Source: Methylacidiphilum sp.
GTDB taxonomy: Bacteria > Verrucomicrobiota > Verrucomicrobiia > CAIQCK01
Reading direction: 5' to 3'
NCBI GenBank assembly: GCA_020718125.1
Contig: DYDC01000198.1
Span: 1 to 5,401, forward strand
DNA: 5,401 bases
Made by a program: the position numbers and the translations under genes. Below are positions 5,359 to 5,401 of the stretch, in pieces. The notes beneath the pieces were generated by a model that was given only the letters and a program-made list of their open reading frames with translations, did not search any database and was not told the origin of the DNA. Within the stretch, counting starts at the first letter, position 1, and each line of letters opens with the position of its first letter.

Positions 5359-5401
5359 CTTGACACACGCGCCACGATCAAGTCCCAGAGGGACGGACGA
5401 G
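5359..5401 (+). repeat. REP-like repeat, right copy, with a short hairpin
   Basis: Bases 5359-5386 match the reverse complement of 1-28 at 27 of 28 positions. The copy continues with a perfect short palindrome, GTCCC-AGA-GGGAC (5382-5394), and GGACGAG. A short hairpin joined to a conserved single-stranded head is the plan of REP-type elements mobilised by RAYT transposases. No transposase is present here, so the REP assignment is inference. The repeat may extend beyond the window. Confidence 0.6.

Larger units (their letters stand above)
5239..5401. other. Upstream non-coding region of the coiled-coil operon
   Basis: No gene is supported here. It contains the Shine-Dalgarno, the promoter candidate and the right-hand repeat copy. 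Short open frames on both strands have no coding character. No gene facing right is visible before the window ends. Confidence 0.55.

Noticed and set aside
1..5401. A composite transposon bounded by the terminal inverted repeats
   Set aside because: No transposase or recombinase gene is present, the enclosed genes are typical chromosomal ones, and one repeat lies inside a gene. A dispersed repeat at contig ends is simpler.

Overview
The window is GC-rich and every gene I can support lies on the minus strand, so it reads from high to low coordinates. The likely source is an environmental member of the Verrucomicrobiota/PVC group. That is inference: it rests on the seven-base tandem arrays that run in frame through a coding gene (peptides such as NPQSAI, IADCGM, TRHSPL), which I associate with that group, and on the high GC. 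No marker gene proves it. Both window ends carry the same repeat in opposite orientation, which suggests either a contig broken at a dispersed repeat or, less likely, a block flanked by inverted repeats.

Layout from right to left. At 5239-5401 there is a non-coding leader with a REP-like repeat at its outer end and a good sigma70-type promoter candidate (5295-5323). Then come three tightly packed genes: a 216-residue coiled-coil protein with one C-terminal membrane helix (5238-4588), a 158-residue protein of similar plan (4582-4106, 5 bp gap), and a complete O6-alkylguanine-DNA alkyltransferase of the Ogt/MGMT family (4091-3573, 14 bp gap). A 183-bp spacer with two small stem-loops follows. 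Next is an 843-residue U32-family protein (3389-858, GTG start). It has two four-cysteine sets, a middle collagenase-like domain and four separate heptanucleotide arrays in loops or linkers. After 55 bp comes a gene for a bacterial eRF1/Vms1-like protein (baeRF type) with a near-perfect Shine-Dalgarno. It is interrupted by an in-frame TAA at 152-154 and remains open in the same frame to the left edge.

The first three genes look like one transcription unit by spacing. The alkyltransferase repairs alkylated DNA. The U32 protein probably modifies RNA (rRNA or tRNA hydroxylation) or is a related Fe-S enzyme, and the baeRF-like protein is related to translation release and rescue factors. A shared translation/stress theme for the last two is possible but is inference. 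No CRISPR array, tRNA, rRNA, phage gene or transposase gene is visible. The main oddities are the heptad arrays inside the U32 gene, the interrupted release-factor-like gene and the inverted repeat at the window ends.
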